Assembly (NCBI GenBank): GCA_964576475.1
Contig: CAZNVG010000002.1
Coordinates: 24,327 to 88,326 of the forward strand
DNA: 64,000 nucleotides
Reading direction: 5' to 3'
Origin: CAZNVG01 sp964576475
GTDB lineage: Bacteria > Patescibacteriota > Saccharimonadia > Saccharimonadales > CAZNVG01
The notes under the pieces were generated by a model. The model was not told the DNA's origin, did not search any database, and worked only from the letters and a program-made list of their open reading frames with translations. Below are positions 27,726 to 36,812 of the stretch, one piece after another (positions within the stretch are counted from its first letter, which is position 1; every line of letters starts with the position of its first letter). The translations under genes were made by a program, and so were the position numbers.

Positions 27726-27816
27726 CTTGGACCCTCCAAGGTATTAATTGTTTAATGAACTTATCGTAACTATATTTTGCGGACTATGCAAGTCAAGTCC
27801 GTAGCAATGAAACTGA

Positions 27817-28767
27817 TTATGCTTTTCCTAAAATTGCAACTTCTAGATTATCGTTACCGATTTCTTTCGGGACACCGACATTAAAGAGGATGACTGCCAA
27901 ACATTGTTTTGCGGTCTCGTAGTCGTCGATGCCTCGAGCTTGGTTTCGCTCAAATTTCTGCTTAACGTAAGCACCCAGTGTAGCTACGAATACTTCATCT
28001 TCACCATTTTCGTGCGTGTGGTCTTCTGCAAATTTAGTGCCATCGAATGTGCCGTGATCTGTCGTGTCAACGACAACACGCTGCTCTGAATGGGAGCCTT
28101 CCAACTCTTCATAAGTTGCGCCATGTTCGACCATAATGTCGATCACTTGCTCTGGAGTTACATCCCAGATTTCATCGTTCTCAGCAATCGCACCGCCAGC
28201 TACAACCAGCTCTACAGCCATGTCGCTCGTTACACCCTTAGAAGTCAGCCCAACAGCTTCCGCCAACGCCATAGCACGAGGCACAACAATATCAACGTTC
28301 TCGGCATTGGAGCGCAACGTATCGCGCATTTTTTTGTTCGCGCCACAGCCTTCTTTGCCGTGGTGTGAGTCGCCATGCACATATGGCTCAATACCATCTG
28401 CTATCGCTTCGTCTGTTTTGGCAGCAACAGTTATACTTAGCGCGTTCGGTGTGGGACTGGTCATAAATTCAGCGGCTGTTTCAGACACTGGTACGCTGCC
28501 CGCGATTTGGGCTGGATATTCTCCTTCAGGAATTGTTTCTGTATCAGCCTTTACTCGACCGTCAACACAGTGCCAACGTCGTACATATGCTATACGGTGA
28601 TACTCTGGGTTACCAATCTTTGCATCCAGGGTAGTGCGAAGGTCATCATCAATACTGTCTGGGCCACACGTACCTTTGTTGTTTGGTCCTAAATCAGTTG
28701 TCGCTATAACTGCAGCCATTGGCATCTCCTCATAATTAACTTCTGCGTCTGTATATTGTTCTGTCAT
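27817..28767 (-). CDS. Probable cadmium-type carbonic anhydrase-like protein
   Basis: A 316-aa soluble acidic protein. Potential metal ligands are Cys67 in WHCVDGR (with Asp69/Arg71 like the Asp-Arg dyad of beta/zeta enzymes), His131 in VHGDSHHGKEGCG, and Cys141; the His-to-Cys spacing of ten matches the cadmium carbonic anhydrase (CDCA) site. Proteins annotated as cadmium-containing carbonic anhydrase are, to my knowledge, common in Saccharibacteria. A second His-rich stretch (DHTHENGEDE, near residue 245) is of unknown role. Function is inferred from the C-D-R plus H/C pattern, not proven. Confidence 0.5.
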   Translation of the reverse strand: MTEQYTDAEVNYEEMPMAAVIATTDLGPNNKGTCGPDSIDDDLRTTLDAKIGNPEYHRIAYVRRWHCVDGRVKADTETIPEGEYPAQIAGSVPVSETAAEFMTSPTPNALSITVAAKTDEAIADGIEPYVHGDSHHGKEGCGANKKMRDTLRSNAENVDIVVPRAMALAEAVGLTSKGVTSDMAVELVVAGGAIAENDEIWDVTPEQVIDIMVEHGATYEELEGSHSEQRVVVDTTDHGTFDGTKFAEDHTHENGEDEVFVATLGAYVKQKFERNQARGIDDYETAKQCLAVILFNVGVPKEIGNDNLEVAILGKA

Positions 28768-28878
28768 ATGTATCTCTATTAATTTTTGACAATCACATGC
28801 CAGTGTACTGAAGCTACTCTGTTAATGCAAGCAAAAAACACTTCTCAGAGTTAAGGGCGATACGGTATACTATATGTA

Positions 28879-29304
28879 GTGTTAAAGATACCGCCAGGAA
28901 ACACTATATCTGTCCTATGTTCACAACAGGACGATTCTGAGGTAACGATCGCCCGCTTCTTCTGGCCGATCATGCAACCAAACGAAACTTACACAATTGC
29001 TCTGGGAAGAACGGTATCTATCGCTCTCGACTTACACATTCCAGTTCGACCAGAACGTGTTCTTTGGAGGCACGACAACAGCGAGATTGGCGCGGAAGGT
29101 CAGCTGGAAAAGTATTTTGGTTCGGAACTTTTATCATCTATGGAAATAGCGCGTGACATAGGATGGTGTGCGGTTGACCTCAGCCTGTCTCCTGAACAAC
29201 GTAGAAATATAGCAGCACTGCAAGAAGAAGATCCATCGACACCCGACGCACTTCGTCGCGGATGCCATGCAATGCTTCAAAGCGAATCACACCATCAAGA
29301 CTAG
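28879..29304 (+). CDS. Hypothetical 141-aa protein
   Basis: It starts at GTG, with TATACT seven bases upstream (leaderless). The protein is soluble, mixed alpha/beta, without signal or membrane segments. The end overlaps the convergent atpC stop by four bases, which helps to show that it is real. No family recognised. Confidence 0.55.
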   Translation: MLKIPPGNTISVLCSQQDDSEVTIARFFWPIMQPNETYTIALGRTVSIALDLHIPVRPERVLWRHDNSEIGAEGQLEKYFGSELLSSMEIARDIGWCAVDLSLSPEQRRNIAALQEEDPSTPDALRRGCHAMLQSESHHQD

Positions 29305-29732
29305 CGATGTTTACGTCGCCGAAGTTCAGCGACTTTAAGTCGTGAAGCGTGTCTATCCACTAATGCCTGTGCGTGTTCTAGGCTTACTCTGTCTTGCGCT
29401 TCAGAACGCAGCTCTTGAGCGCGCTTGAAGGCAGCTTCGGCCTCTTGTTCGTTTACTTCATCTTCTTTATCGGCTTCATCCACCAAGACACGCACTGCTT
29501 TATCATGTTCCAAAATCTCAAGCACGCCACCGGCGGTTGCAAAATATTCAAGTTTTGAGTCAGGGTCATCCGCCTTGCGCCTGACAGAAATAACGCCAGG
29601 CACTATGATACTGACGAGAGGGGCGTGATTCTCGAAGACAGCAATATATCCATCAGGAGTGGGTAGCATGACTTCATGAACTGCATCACCGAACTTAATG
29701 CCATCGAGAGTCACGAGTTGAAAGGTTATCAT
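29301..29732 (-). CDS. atpC: ATP synthase epsilon subunit
   Basis: A 143-aa central-stalk subunit linking the c-ring to F1 and restraining ATP hydrolysis. It shows the N-terminal beta-sandwich with VMLPTPDGYIAVFENHAPLVS and TAGGVLEI, and two C-terminal helices rich in Glu/Arg/Ala. It is the last gene of the operon and overlaps the 61-aa gene before it (ATGA). Confidence 0.92.
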   Translation of the reverse strand: MITFQLVTLDGIKFGDAVHEVMLPTPDGYIAVFENHAPLVSIIVPGVISVRRKADDPDSKLEYFATAGGVLEILEHDKAVRVLVDEADKEDEVNEQEAEAAFKRAQELRSEAQDRVSLEHAQALVDRHASRLKVAELRRRKHR

Positions 29733-29914
29733 GCAGTGCCCTCTGGGGTGTCATAGATTGCATGATCAAGTGCTTCAAACATAACAACCTCACCAATAGT
29801 CTTGGCTTCAGGATATACGCCCTCAACCCAAGGCTCGAAAGCTGCTCGTAATTCATGATGCCGCTGATTCCAGCCGGCAGGTAAATGATAGTCGCCCAAA
29901 ACATTCTCAGCCAT
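29729..29914 (-). CDS. Unknown 61-aa protein between atpD and atpC
   Basis: A small gene tightly wedged in the ATP synthase operon: its ATG overlaps the atpD stop (TAATG) and its stop overlaps the atpC start (ATGA). Such double coupling argues that it is translated. The protein is acidic, with several aromatic residues (WNQRHHE, FEPWVEG) and no membrane segment. No known ATP synthase subunit has this sequence to my knowledge. It may be an assembly factor or lineage-specific subunit. Confidence 0.75.
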   Translation of the reverse strand: MAENVLGDYHLPAGWNQRHHELRAAFEPWVEGVYPEAKTIGEVVMFEALDHAIYDTPEGTA

Positions 29915-31296
29915 TATTTGACCTCGCTTATCTTACCTTTCATATAAAATGCGCTCTCCGGTTTATCATCGTGCTTACCATCGAGAATCTCTCTGAAGCC
30001 GATGATCGTATCTTTTAGTGATACATACGAGCCGGGGTTTCCTGTGAACACTTCAGCAACATGGAATGGCTGTGTTAAGAATCTTTGAATACGTCGTGCG
30101 CGCGACACAGTTTGTTTATCTTCGTCCGACAATTCTTCCATACCCAAAATCGCAATAATGTCCTGCAAATCTTTATATCTCTGCAAAATACGCTGAACTT
30201 CACGCGCGACTTCATAATGTTCCTTGCCGATTATCTCTGGGTCAAGAATAGTCGAGCTTGAGTCGAGAGGATCGACGGCAGGGTAGAGACCAAGCTCTGT
30301 AAGTGCTCGGTTTAGCACGATGGTAGAGTCAAGGTGTGCGAAGGCCGTAGCTGGCGCCGGATCAGTAGGGTCATCTGCTGGCACATACACGGCCTGAACA
30401 GATGTGATAGAACCAGTCTTAGTACTCGTGATTCTTTCCTGAAGTCCACCCATCTCTTGTGCAAGGTTTGGCTGGTATCCGACAGCTGAGGGCAGCCGAC
30501 CGAGAAGCGCAGATATTTCAGCTCCAGCCTGCGTAAATCGGAATATATTATCCACGAAAAGCAAGACATCTTTTCCTTCATCGCGAAAACCTTCCGCAAT
30601 AGTTAGCCCTGATAGGGCGACTCGGAGACGAGCTCCTGGCGGTTCATTCATTTGACCAAAGACGAGACTGGTTTTATCGAGCACGCCAGACTCTTCCATT
30701 TCATAGTACAGATCGTTTCCTTCGCGAGTTCGCTCACCGACACCCGCAAAAACAGAGGTTCCGCCATGTTCTTTGGCAATGTTATTGATCAGCTCTGTAA
30801 TAAGCACCGTCTTACCGACACCCGCACCACCAAACAGCCCAACCTTACCACCTTTAGTAACAGGACAAATTAGATCGATAACTTTAATGCCTGTCTCAAG
30901 TATTTCAGTAGTACCTGACTGCTCGGAAAGAGTAGGGGGAGTTCGATGTATCGAAGCTCTCTTTTTGACATCAATTTTTTTACCATCAATCGGCTCACCG
31001 ACAACATTAAACATTCTACCAAGTGTTTCCTTGCCAACCGGAACACTAATTGGCGCACCCGTGTCTGTTACGCTCGCGCCTCGCTCTAGCCCGTCAGTTG
31101 AACTGAGTGCGATAGCTCTCACACTTGATTCGCTCAGGTGCTGGGCAACCTCAAGTACTAGTTTTCGTTCATCTAGTGATACCTCAAGCGCGTTATAAAT
31201 AGCCGGTAGATCACCCTCGCTAAATTCGACATCTACAACGACGCCAACTACTTGGCTGATCTTTCCTGGTTTCGTTTGTAATTTTGCTGTTGCCAT
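29914..31296 (-). CDS. atpD: ATP synthase beta subunit
   Basis: The catalytic F1 subunit, 460 aa. Walker A is GGAGVGKTVLI near residue 150-160, the catalytic Glu lies in GERTREGND, Walker B is VLLFVDNIFRFTQAG, and the DELSEED-type segment reads MEELSDEDK. All are intact. The gene follows an inserted 157-aa unknown gene whose stop overlaps its start. Confidence 0.97.
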   Translation of the reverse strand: MATAKLQTKPGKISQVVGVVVDVEFSEGDLPAIYNALEVSLDERKLVLEVAQHLSESSVRAIALSSTDGLERGASVTDTGAPISVPVGKETLGRMFNVVGEPIDGKKIDVKKRASIHRTPPTLSEQSGTTEILETGIKVIDLICPVTKGGKVGLFGGAGVGKTVLITELINNIAKEHGGTSVFAGVGERTREGNDLYYEMEESGVLDKTSLVFGQMNEPPGARLRVALSGLTIAEGFRDEGKDVLLFVDNIFRFTQAGAEISALLGRLPSAVGYQPNLAQEMGGLQERITSTKTGSITSVQAVYVPADDPTDPAPATAFAHLDSTIVLNRALTELGLYPAVDPLDSSSTILDPEIIGKEHYEVAREVQRILQRYKDLQDIIAILGMEELSDEDKQTVSRARRIQRFLTQPFHVAEVFTGNPGSYVSLKDTIIGFREILDGKHDDKPESAFYMKGKISEVK

Positions 31297-31769
31297 TAGT
31301 TTTTCTCCATTCCTTCATTAGATGCTTTGTCGTCAGTTCCGAATACTATTTCTCGTAGAAGTCGCAAGTGCTTGTCGGTAAGCTCACCGTTATCTCGTTT
31401 GCGGCGAATCAACTCCACAAAACGTTGCGCACCTCCACTATTCTGTGTGGACGTCTCTGTCGAAATCTCGGTTCCTGCCAGATCCTGAGACAGTTCTCGT
31501 TGCGCAGTGATACCTTGGCTAAATATCTCTAATTGCGCTCCAAGAATCCTCTCACGATCTTCATCGGAAACAGTGCGGACTCTCTGTCCATTGGCGATAC
31601 CTTGCTCATACAGTGTGTGTCCAACATGCATAAACCACTCTTGTGCCCGTCGAGAATCATCGGCATCAAGTCCGCCAAGCCATTCGACCAGTAGAGGCGA
31701 TTGATCCATGATTCGTTCAATCCTAAACTCGACACTAGATTCATTTGGCAACGACCGCTGTTCGCTCAT
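31296..31769 (-). CDS. Unknown 157-aa protein between atpG and atpD
   Basis: A soluble, charged, mainly helical protein with a clear AGGAG ribosome binding site eight bases before the ATG. Its stop overlaps the atpD start. It has no Walker motif or membrane segment. Such an insertion between gamma and beta genes is not part of the standard operon. The strong coupling suggests a function tied to the enzyme, perhaps regulation or assembly; the function is unknown. Confidence 0.7.
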   Translation of the reverse strand: MSEQRSLPNESSVEFRIERIMDQSPLLVEWLGGLDADDSRRAQEWFMHVGHTLYEQGIANGQRVRTVSDEDRERILGAQLEIFSQGITAQRELSQDLAGTEISTETSTQNSGGAQRFVELIRRKRDNGELTDKHLRLLREIVFGTDDKASNEGMEKN

Positions 31770-31803
31770 AATCTGTCTCCTGGGCAGTTTTTCAATCTAC
31801 ACA

Positions 31804-32787
31804 TTATTTTATAGCCTCCGCACCACCAGTTATTTCCGCTAGTTCTTGCGTGATTGCTGCTTGTCGAGCGGTATTGTAGGCTAAAGTTAGATCATCGATA
31901 ATGTCACCTGCATTGTCACTGGCGTTTTTCATTGCAAGCATTCGCGAGCTTTGCTCACTAGCCATACTTTCCAAGAAGGCTTGGTACAATTGTGACTCAA
32001 CGAGCCGCTGCGTAACGCTTTCGAGTACGGCAGCAGGGCTTGGCTCAAAGGTCGCTTGCTCGAGATCACTACTAATTTGCTCTTCGGCAAAAGCTGCCGG
32101 CAAAAGCCGGACCGATGATACTTCTTGCACAAGGCTTGATTTGAAATCAGTAAAGATAACATCTACGTAATCAACACCTGGCACATCTAAATGTTCGAGA
32201 TCATCAGCTTGCGTTGCTTCTTTATTTACTTGATCTGCATCATCTTTTCGAATATCTATTGCATCAGGGTCATCAACGATTTTTTTCGGTGCACCCTGCA
32301 GGAACGATTTCACCACCACGTTGAGGATTGGCCTCAAATCATTGGCGGTGGGGTGCTCAGGAAATTCTGTATACGCACCTAGTGATTCAACATGTTCGAG
32401 CTTGCCTGCAAAATTACTACCTTGTCTACCGATGGTAATGACATAACTTTTGATATTCGCATCTCTGTCTTGCTGTACTTCACGAGCAAATGTTTTGAGG
32501 ACGTTACTATTATATGCACCAGCGAGACCGCGGTCGCTCGTCAGTACAACGTGCAGTCTTGCATTCGTCTGCTCTCGCACTTCAAATAATGGATGCTTTG
32601 ATACATCAGTCAATTCACGTAAACGTGATAGGAGTTGTTGCGCCAACTGAGCATAATCACGGCCTCGGAAGGCGTTGTCCTGTGCTTTACGCATCTTACT
32701 GGCAGACACCAGCTCCATAGCTTTTGTAATCTGCCTCGTGTTCTTAACGGAACCTATGCGACCTTTTAGCTGTTGTTGACTAGCCAT
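31804..32787 (-). CDS. atpG: ATP synthase gamma subunit with acidic insert
   Basis: The rotor shaft of F1. The N-terminal helix (LKGRIGSVKNTRQITKAMELVSA region) and C-terminal helix (MLAMKNASDNAGDII...YNTARQAAIT) are well conserved. At 327 residues it is longer than the usual 285-295: about 35 mostly acidic residues (from roughly 178 to 212) are inserted before the segment VDVIFTDFKSSLVQEV, in the globular part. This might restrict rotation, bind one of the extra operon proteins, or simply be a surface loop. Confidence 0.95.
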   Translation of the reverse strand: MASQQQLKGRIGSVKNTRQITKAMELVSASKMRKAQDNAFRGRDYAQLAQQLLSRLRELTDVSKHPLFEVREQTNARLHVVLTSDRGLAGAYNSNVLKTFAREVQQDRDANIKSYVITIGRQGSNFAGKLEHVESLGAYTEFPEHPTANDLRPILNVVVKSFLQGAPKKIVDDPDAIDIRKDDADQVNKEATQADDLEHLDVPGVDYVDVIFTDFKSSLVQEVSSVRLLPAAFAEEQISSDLEQATFEPSPAAVLESVTQRLVESQLYQAFLESMASEQSSRMLAMKNASDNAGDIIDDLTLAYNTARQAAITQELAEITGGAEAIK

Positions 32788-33313
32788 CTATTTGCCCCCT
32801 AATTACTGGACGTTTGCCACCAGGCACTACGCGTCGTCCACCGCCCGCTGGTCTGCGTAATTGAGCGGCAGCACTCTCTTGAACACTACGAACGTTAAGG
32901 CCTAGTGTTCCTCCCAGTATGTTAGTTGCTGCTAATCCAGCGACAGATCGTCGAGCACGATCTAATCTATCCTCGACAGGCTCTGGCGTTGGTGAATGTT
33001 CTTTGTCCGCCGTACGCGGCTTCGCGGCTCTGCGCATAGCCTCTGTAAGCATTGCTTCTTTGTCGGCATCCAAAGGAGTTTTTTGTGTCTGGTGATCCTG
33101 TCGATATGATCCATCTACAAGTCGCTCCATGATAGTCTCGACCAATGCTACTGTCGCAGGGTCGCGTGCATCCTCGGCACCAATATCGTCTGTCCAGACG
33201 AGAAACTCCAGCATTGCGCCTGCCGCTCGACGTGCCACAAACGGATCTTTAAGACCTTGCATTAGTGCAGGTAGCTGCAGTACCTCAGAAGCTACGGCAT
33301 CATTGTCATACAT
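32780..33313 (-). CDS. Unknown 177-aa protein between atpA and atpG (second)
   Basis: ATG 33313 is chosen because GAGGAG lies eight bases upstream, inside the end of the previous gene, which it overlaps. The N-terminal 100 residues are helical and HEAT-like (LMQGLKDPFVARRAAGAMLEF). The tail is Arg/Gly/Pro-rich and basic (RRPAGGGRRVVPGGKR), so it may bind RNA or acidic partners. It overlaps the atpG start by eight bases. It is not a recognised ATP synthase subunit. Confidence 0.65.
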   Translation of the reverse strand: MYDNDAVASEVLQLPALMQGLKDPFVARRAAGAMLEFLVWTDDIGAEDARDPATVALVETIMERLVDGSYRQDHQTQKTPLDADKEAMLTEAMRRAAKPRTADKEHSPTPEPVEDRLDRARRSVAGLAATNILGGTLGLNVRSVQESAAAQLRRPAGGGRRVVPGGKRPVIRGQIDG

Positions 33314-33989
33314 TATCTGACTCCTCGCGTACACGCAGGCCTATAGTTTTGTTTCGCTCATTTGTTTTTGTATCAATATTGTAGCGAATCTCTGGAACTG
33401 GACGCTCCTGTGAGTTAACAATGAGCTCGACGTGCTCTCTTGTAAGTAATAGTCCAAGTCGATAACACGCCTCATAACCTCCGGCAAGCTCCTCGCCAAC
33501 TGCTTCGTCATATGTACCGATGGCATCGGCAGGGTGGGATGAGTGGTCAAATATCGAGGCTTCTCCGCCCATTCTTAAAGCAATCCTCGTGTGCAAACGG
33601 CCATCAATCAAAGTGAGTCCACTAGTAACCCAGTGGATTGCACGCTTAACATTCATTTCCTTCTGCACGATTTCCTTATGCATGTTAGTCATCATGAAAT
33701 CACTCATCTTTTTAACACGCTCGACGTCTCTAACTTCCATCTCAGCAACCACTTTGCTATCCGGATTACTCTGCGCTAAAAATTCTGTGTACTCCGGAAT
33801 AGACCGCGCAGCCATGGCGGCTTCTTCTTCATACAAAGCCGCAATTTCCTCCGGCGTTTTGTAATACAAACTTCCAGAGATGCTTCCATCCAGCAGCTCA
33901 CTGACAATACCTCGATACGCCTCTTCTACGGCGGGGTGATGGAGCGTAAGCGCTTCGACCTGTTCTCTGGTAGCTATAGTTTCAGACAT
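33306..33989 (-). CDS. Unknown 227-aa protein between atpA and atpG (first)
   Basis: Starts within the atpA stop (TAATG) and overlaps the next unknown gene. The protein is soluble and predicted mainly helical, with no motif known to me. Position and coupling to atpA indicate co-expression at matched levels with F1 subunits. One possibility is that it and its neighbour carry out a peripheral-stalk or assembly task, since the delta subunit of this operon is unusually short; this is speculation. Confidence 0.65.
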   Translation of the reverse strand: MSETIATREQVEALTLHHPAVEEAYRGIVSELLDGSISGSLYYKTPEEIAALYEEEAAMAARSIPEYTEFLAQSNPDSKVVAEMEVRDVERVKKMSDFMMTNMHKEIVQKEMNVKRAIHWVTSGLTLIDGRLHTRIALRMGGEASIFDHSSHPADAIGTYDEAVGEELAGGYEACYRLGLLLTREHVELIVNSQERPVPEIRYNIDTKTNERNKTIGLRVREESDNV

Positions 33990-35551
33990 TAGTCTTCCTT
34001 CTTTACTCCAGCTTTAGAATCATCTTCATAGCCTTCTGCGACATCCTTGGCAATCTTCAAGATTGTATCTTTTAGTTTATCGTCAGGCTTATCGCCCTTA
34101 TTGAGTGTATCCATGTCTTTGCGGTGCTGTGAGTGGAGTTCATGAAGCAAGGCTGCTTGCGCTTCTTTAATCTTCGCTACTGGTACCTCGTCGAAAGCTC
34201 CTTCGGTCGCTGCCAGTAGTGAAGCGGTCTGTTCCCAGACACCAAGTGGGCTATATTGTGGCTGTTTCAAAAGTTCAGTTAGACGTTGTCCTCGTTCAAT
34301 CTTTTGTTTTGTATCGTCATCCAAATCTGTCGAGAATTGCGCAAAGGCCGCAAGCTCGCGGAACTGAGCAAGATCAAGTCGAAGACTCCCAGCAACACTT
34401 TTAACTGCCTTTGTTTGTGCGGCGCCACCTACGCGTGACACCGACAGACCAACCGATACGGCAGGTCGTATTCCTTGATAGAAAAGGCTCGTTTCCATGA
34501 AAATTTGACCATCGGTGATGGAGATAACGTTCGTAGGGATATAGGCACTAATGTCGCCAGCCTGCGTCTCAATGATTGGCAGGGCAGTGAGTGATCCTGC
34601 ACCCTTGTCGTCGCTCATCTTGGCTGCACGCTCGAGCAGTCGAGAGTGTAGATAGAATACGTCACCAGGATAGGCTTCGCGTCCTGGAGGTCGACGCAGC
34701 AACAAACTCATTTGTCGATATGCTACGGCGTGCTTCGTTAAGTCATCAAAAATTATTAGCGCGTGCTGTCCATTATCTCGGAAATATTCACCCATTGCCG
34801 CACCTGCATAAGGAGCGAGGTACTGCAATGACGCCGGATCCGCAGCGGAAGTAGCCACAACGATCGTCTGATCCATCACACCTTCACGCTTGAGTCGTTC
34901 GATAAGTCGCGCGACTTTGCTTAATTTCTGCCCAACAGCGACATAAATATTTATGACGCCTGTCTGTTGTTTATGCTGGTTGATCATTGTATCGAGAGCG
35001 ATAGCAGTTTTACCTGTCTGTCGATCGCCAATAATAAGCTCGCGCTGACCTCTACCGATTGGTACCATTGCATCGATTGCAACGAGTCCTGTCATAAGTG
35101 GCTCATGCACAGATTTTCTATCAAGTACACCCGGGGCAGGGCGCTCGATAAGCCCTTTGTGACTTGCTTTGATAGGACCTTTGTCATCTAGAGGTCGTCC
35201 AAGTGGGTCAACCACGCGTCCGACAAGTTCGGGTCCAACCGGCACTTCCAGCACTTTACCGGTTAACTTAACGCGAGCACCGGCTTTAACCTGTACGTCT
35301 TCGCCCATCAGCACCGCACCAATTTCGTCTTCCATAAGGTTAAGCGCAAAAGCGGGCACACTTCTGTCCAGCCCTTCAATCTCGAGCATCTCTGAGTATC
35401 CGCAGCTGCTAAGTCCATAGATCCATGCAATACCATCACCAACACGAGTAACGATACCTACGGTCTCGATGTCAGGGCTACCCTTTAACTGATCGATTGC
35501 CTTTTTGATGTCTGCCGATAATGCTTTGACTGAAAATTCTGCTGTTGCCAT
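33989..35551 (-). CDS. atpA: ATP synthase alpha subunit
   Basis: The non-catalytic nucleotide-binding F1 subunit, 520 aa. Walker A is GDRQTGKTAIA near 170-180, the arginine finger lies in the conserved SVGLSVSRVGGAAQTKA block, and ALIIFDDLTKHAVAYRQ is the Walker B region. The last 40 residues form a lysine/aspartate-rich extension. Length and motifs are otherwise normal. Confidence 0.97.
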   Translation of the reverse strand: MATAEFSVKALSADIKKAIDQLKGSPDIETVGIVTRVGDGIAWIYGLSSCGYSEMLEIEGLDRSVPAFALNLMEDEIGAVLMGEDVQVKAGARVKLTGKVLEVPVGPELVGRVVDPLGRPLDDKGPIKASHKGLIERPAPGVLDRKSVHEPLMTGLVAIDAMVPIGRGQRELIIGDRQTGKTAIALDTMINQHKQQTGVINIYVAVGQKLSKVARLIERLKREGVMDQTIVVATSAADPASLQYLAPYAGAAMGEYFRDNGQHALIIFDDLTKHAVAYRQMSLLLRRPPGREAYPGDVFYLHSRLLERAAKMSDDKGAGSLTALPIIETQAGDISAYIPTNVISITDGQIFMETSLFYQGIRPAVSVGLSVSRVGGAAQTKAVKSVAGSLRLDLAQFRELAAFAQFSTDLDDDTKQKIERGQRLTELLKQPQYSPLGVWEQTASLLAATEGAFDEVPVAKIKEAQAALLHELHSQHRKDMDTLNKGDKPDDKLKDTILKIAKDVAEGYEDDSKAGVKKED

Positions 35552-35560
35552 GTCTCTCCC

Positions 35561-35950
35561 TTACGCTGATTGGTTCTTTAGTCGCTGTAATCGCCGGCGT
35601 ACGGTCAAATCGAGACGCTTACCGCTCGTTTCCACCAACACGCCGCCAATTACAGCTGGATCGATTATTTCGTGCACAACCGTTTTCTTTGCCTTTGGTG
35701 CAATAAGGCTACTGATGGTGTGCTTCATTTCGTTACTTAACTCTCTCGCGGTCGTTGTACGTATTTCGACATGACCATTTCTCTTAACGAGTTCTTGCTC
35801 AACAATACGCATAATTGGGTCGATGTCTTTGCTCCGTCGTTGCGCTACCAAGTAGCCAGACAAGCCGCGGACAATCGCAGCATAGCTTTCGCCGTCTTTC
35901 AGCTGAGCGAGCACAGCGCTAGCCAGCGTTCTGTTAGTTATTGTGCTCAC
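35561..35950 (-). CDS. atpH: ATP synthase delta subunit, short form
   Basis: Joins the b stalk to the top of F1. The C-terminal signature IIDPAVIGGVLVETSGKRLDLTVRRRLQRL is clear, but the protein is only 129 aa against the usual 175-185, so the N-terminal six-helix domain that binds alpha is reduced. It overlaps atpF by four bases. The reduction may be compensated by one of the extra genes in the operon. Confidence 0.85.
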   Translation of the reverse strand: MSTITNRTLASAVLAQLKDGESYAAIVRGLSGYLVAQRRSKDIDPIMRIVEQELVKRNGHVEIRTTTARELSNEMKHTISSLIAPKAKKTVVHEIIDPAVIGGVLVETSGKRLDLTVRRRLQRLKNQSA

Positions 35951-36495
35951 GCACCGACCTTTCCGAGCGCTCGTTCAATAAGTGAAGCGTCCTTTTTAGC
36001 ATCAAGCTTCTCATCTATGATTACCTCTGTAGCTTCAGCAACGAGTCCAAGCATTTCAGCTTGAAGATCTTTGCGCGCTTTACTCATTTCGCGTTCTATT
36101 CTTGCTGTGGCATCTCGAAGCATCTGGTCAACTTTCTGAGCTGCAGTTGCTTCACTCGCCTTAATGATCTCGCCTGACTCTTTGTGAGCTTCGGCGATGA
36201 TTTCATCGGCACTAGCGCGAGCTTTGTGATGAAGCTGTTTCATCTCATCATCAAACTGAGCCTTCATCTTCTCCATCTCAAGCCCTAGCTCTACTCCAGT
36301 GTCAATGGTGCGACGACGTTGCTCGAGCGTTGCAACGATTTTCTTAAGTGCAAACTTCTGCACAATGAAGAATAGAATCAAAAACGTACCTGCTTGTAGC
36401 AGGATAGCTTTCGGGTCAATCCCTAGCACTGCGACGCCAGTTTTTTCCTCGGCAGCCGTGTTGGCAAGGTGGGTAAGTGGTAATAGCTCGAGCAA
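35947..36495 (-). CDS. atpF: ATP synthase b subunit
   Basis: A 182-aa peripheral-stalk protein with one transmembrane helix (about 28-47), then a long charged coiled coil to the C-terminus (EQRRRTIDTGVELGLEMEKMKAQFDDE region onward). The N-terminal 27 residues before the membrane helix are longer than in E. coli. There is one b gene only, so a homodimeric stalk is expected. Confidence 0.93.
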   Translation of the reverse strand: MLELLPLTHLANTAAEEKTGVAVLGIDPKAILLQAGTFLILFFIVQKFALKKIVATLEQRRRTIDTGVELGLEMEKMKAQFDDEMKQLHHKARASADEIIAEAHKESGEIIKASEATAAQKVDQMLRDATARIEREMSKARKDLQAEMLGLVAEATEVIIDEKLDAKKDASLIERALGKVGA

Positions 36496-36509
36496 CGTGT
36501 TCTCCTTGT

Positions 36510-36767
36510 TTACTTAACGATTAAGCTGCCTAGGAATGCAAGTAGAGCTGTAACCTCGATCATAGCTGCGATAATCACAACTTGACCTGCGGCTTTACCA
36601 GCTTCTGGATTGCGACCCAAAGCTTTCATGTAGTTTGAACCAACCATTCCGAGCCCGATAGCAGCTGCAGAAAACGCAATACAGAGCATGATTGATTTGC
36701 TCATTGTTGGATTCCATCCGCCAGTAATTTCGGCTTCGGCTAGTTTAGTTAGTACTGTTGGAACCAT
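36510..36767 (-). CDS. atpE: ATP synthase c subunit
   Basis: The proteolipid rotor subunit, 85 aa, two transmembrane helices with the polar loop GRNPEAGKAAGQ between them. The ion-carrying carboxylate is Glu in MIEVTALLAF on the second helix. The first helix lacks the Gln that sodium-type rings place opposite, so proton coupling is more likely. There is an N-terminal extension of about 20 residues before the first helix. Confidence 0.94.
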   Translation of the reverse strand: MVPTVLTKLAEAEITGGWNPTMSKSIMLCIAFSAAAIGLGMVGSNYMKALGRNPEAGKAAGQVVIIAAMIEVTALLAFLGSLIVK

Positions 36768-36812
36768 GTTATTTTCCCCTTTGTCCTATTAATTTGTAAT
36801 GGTTCTGATATC

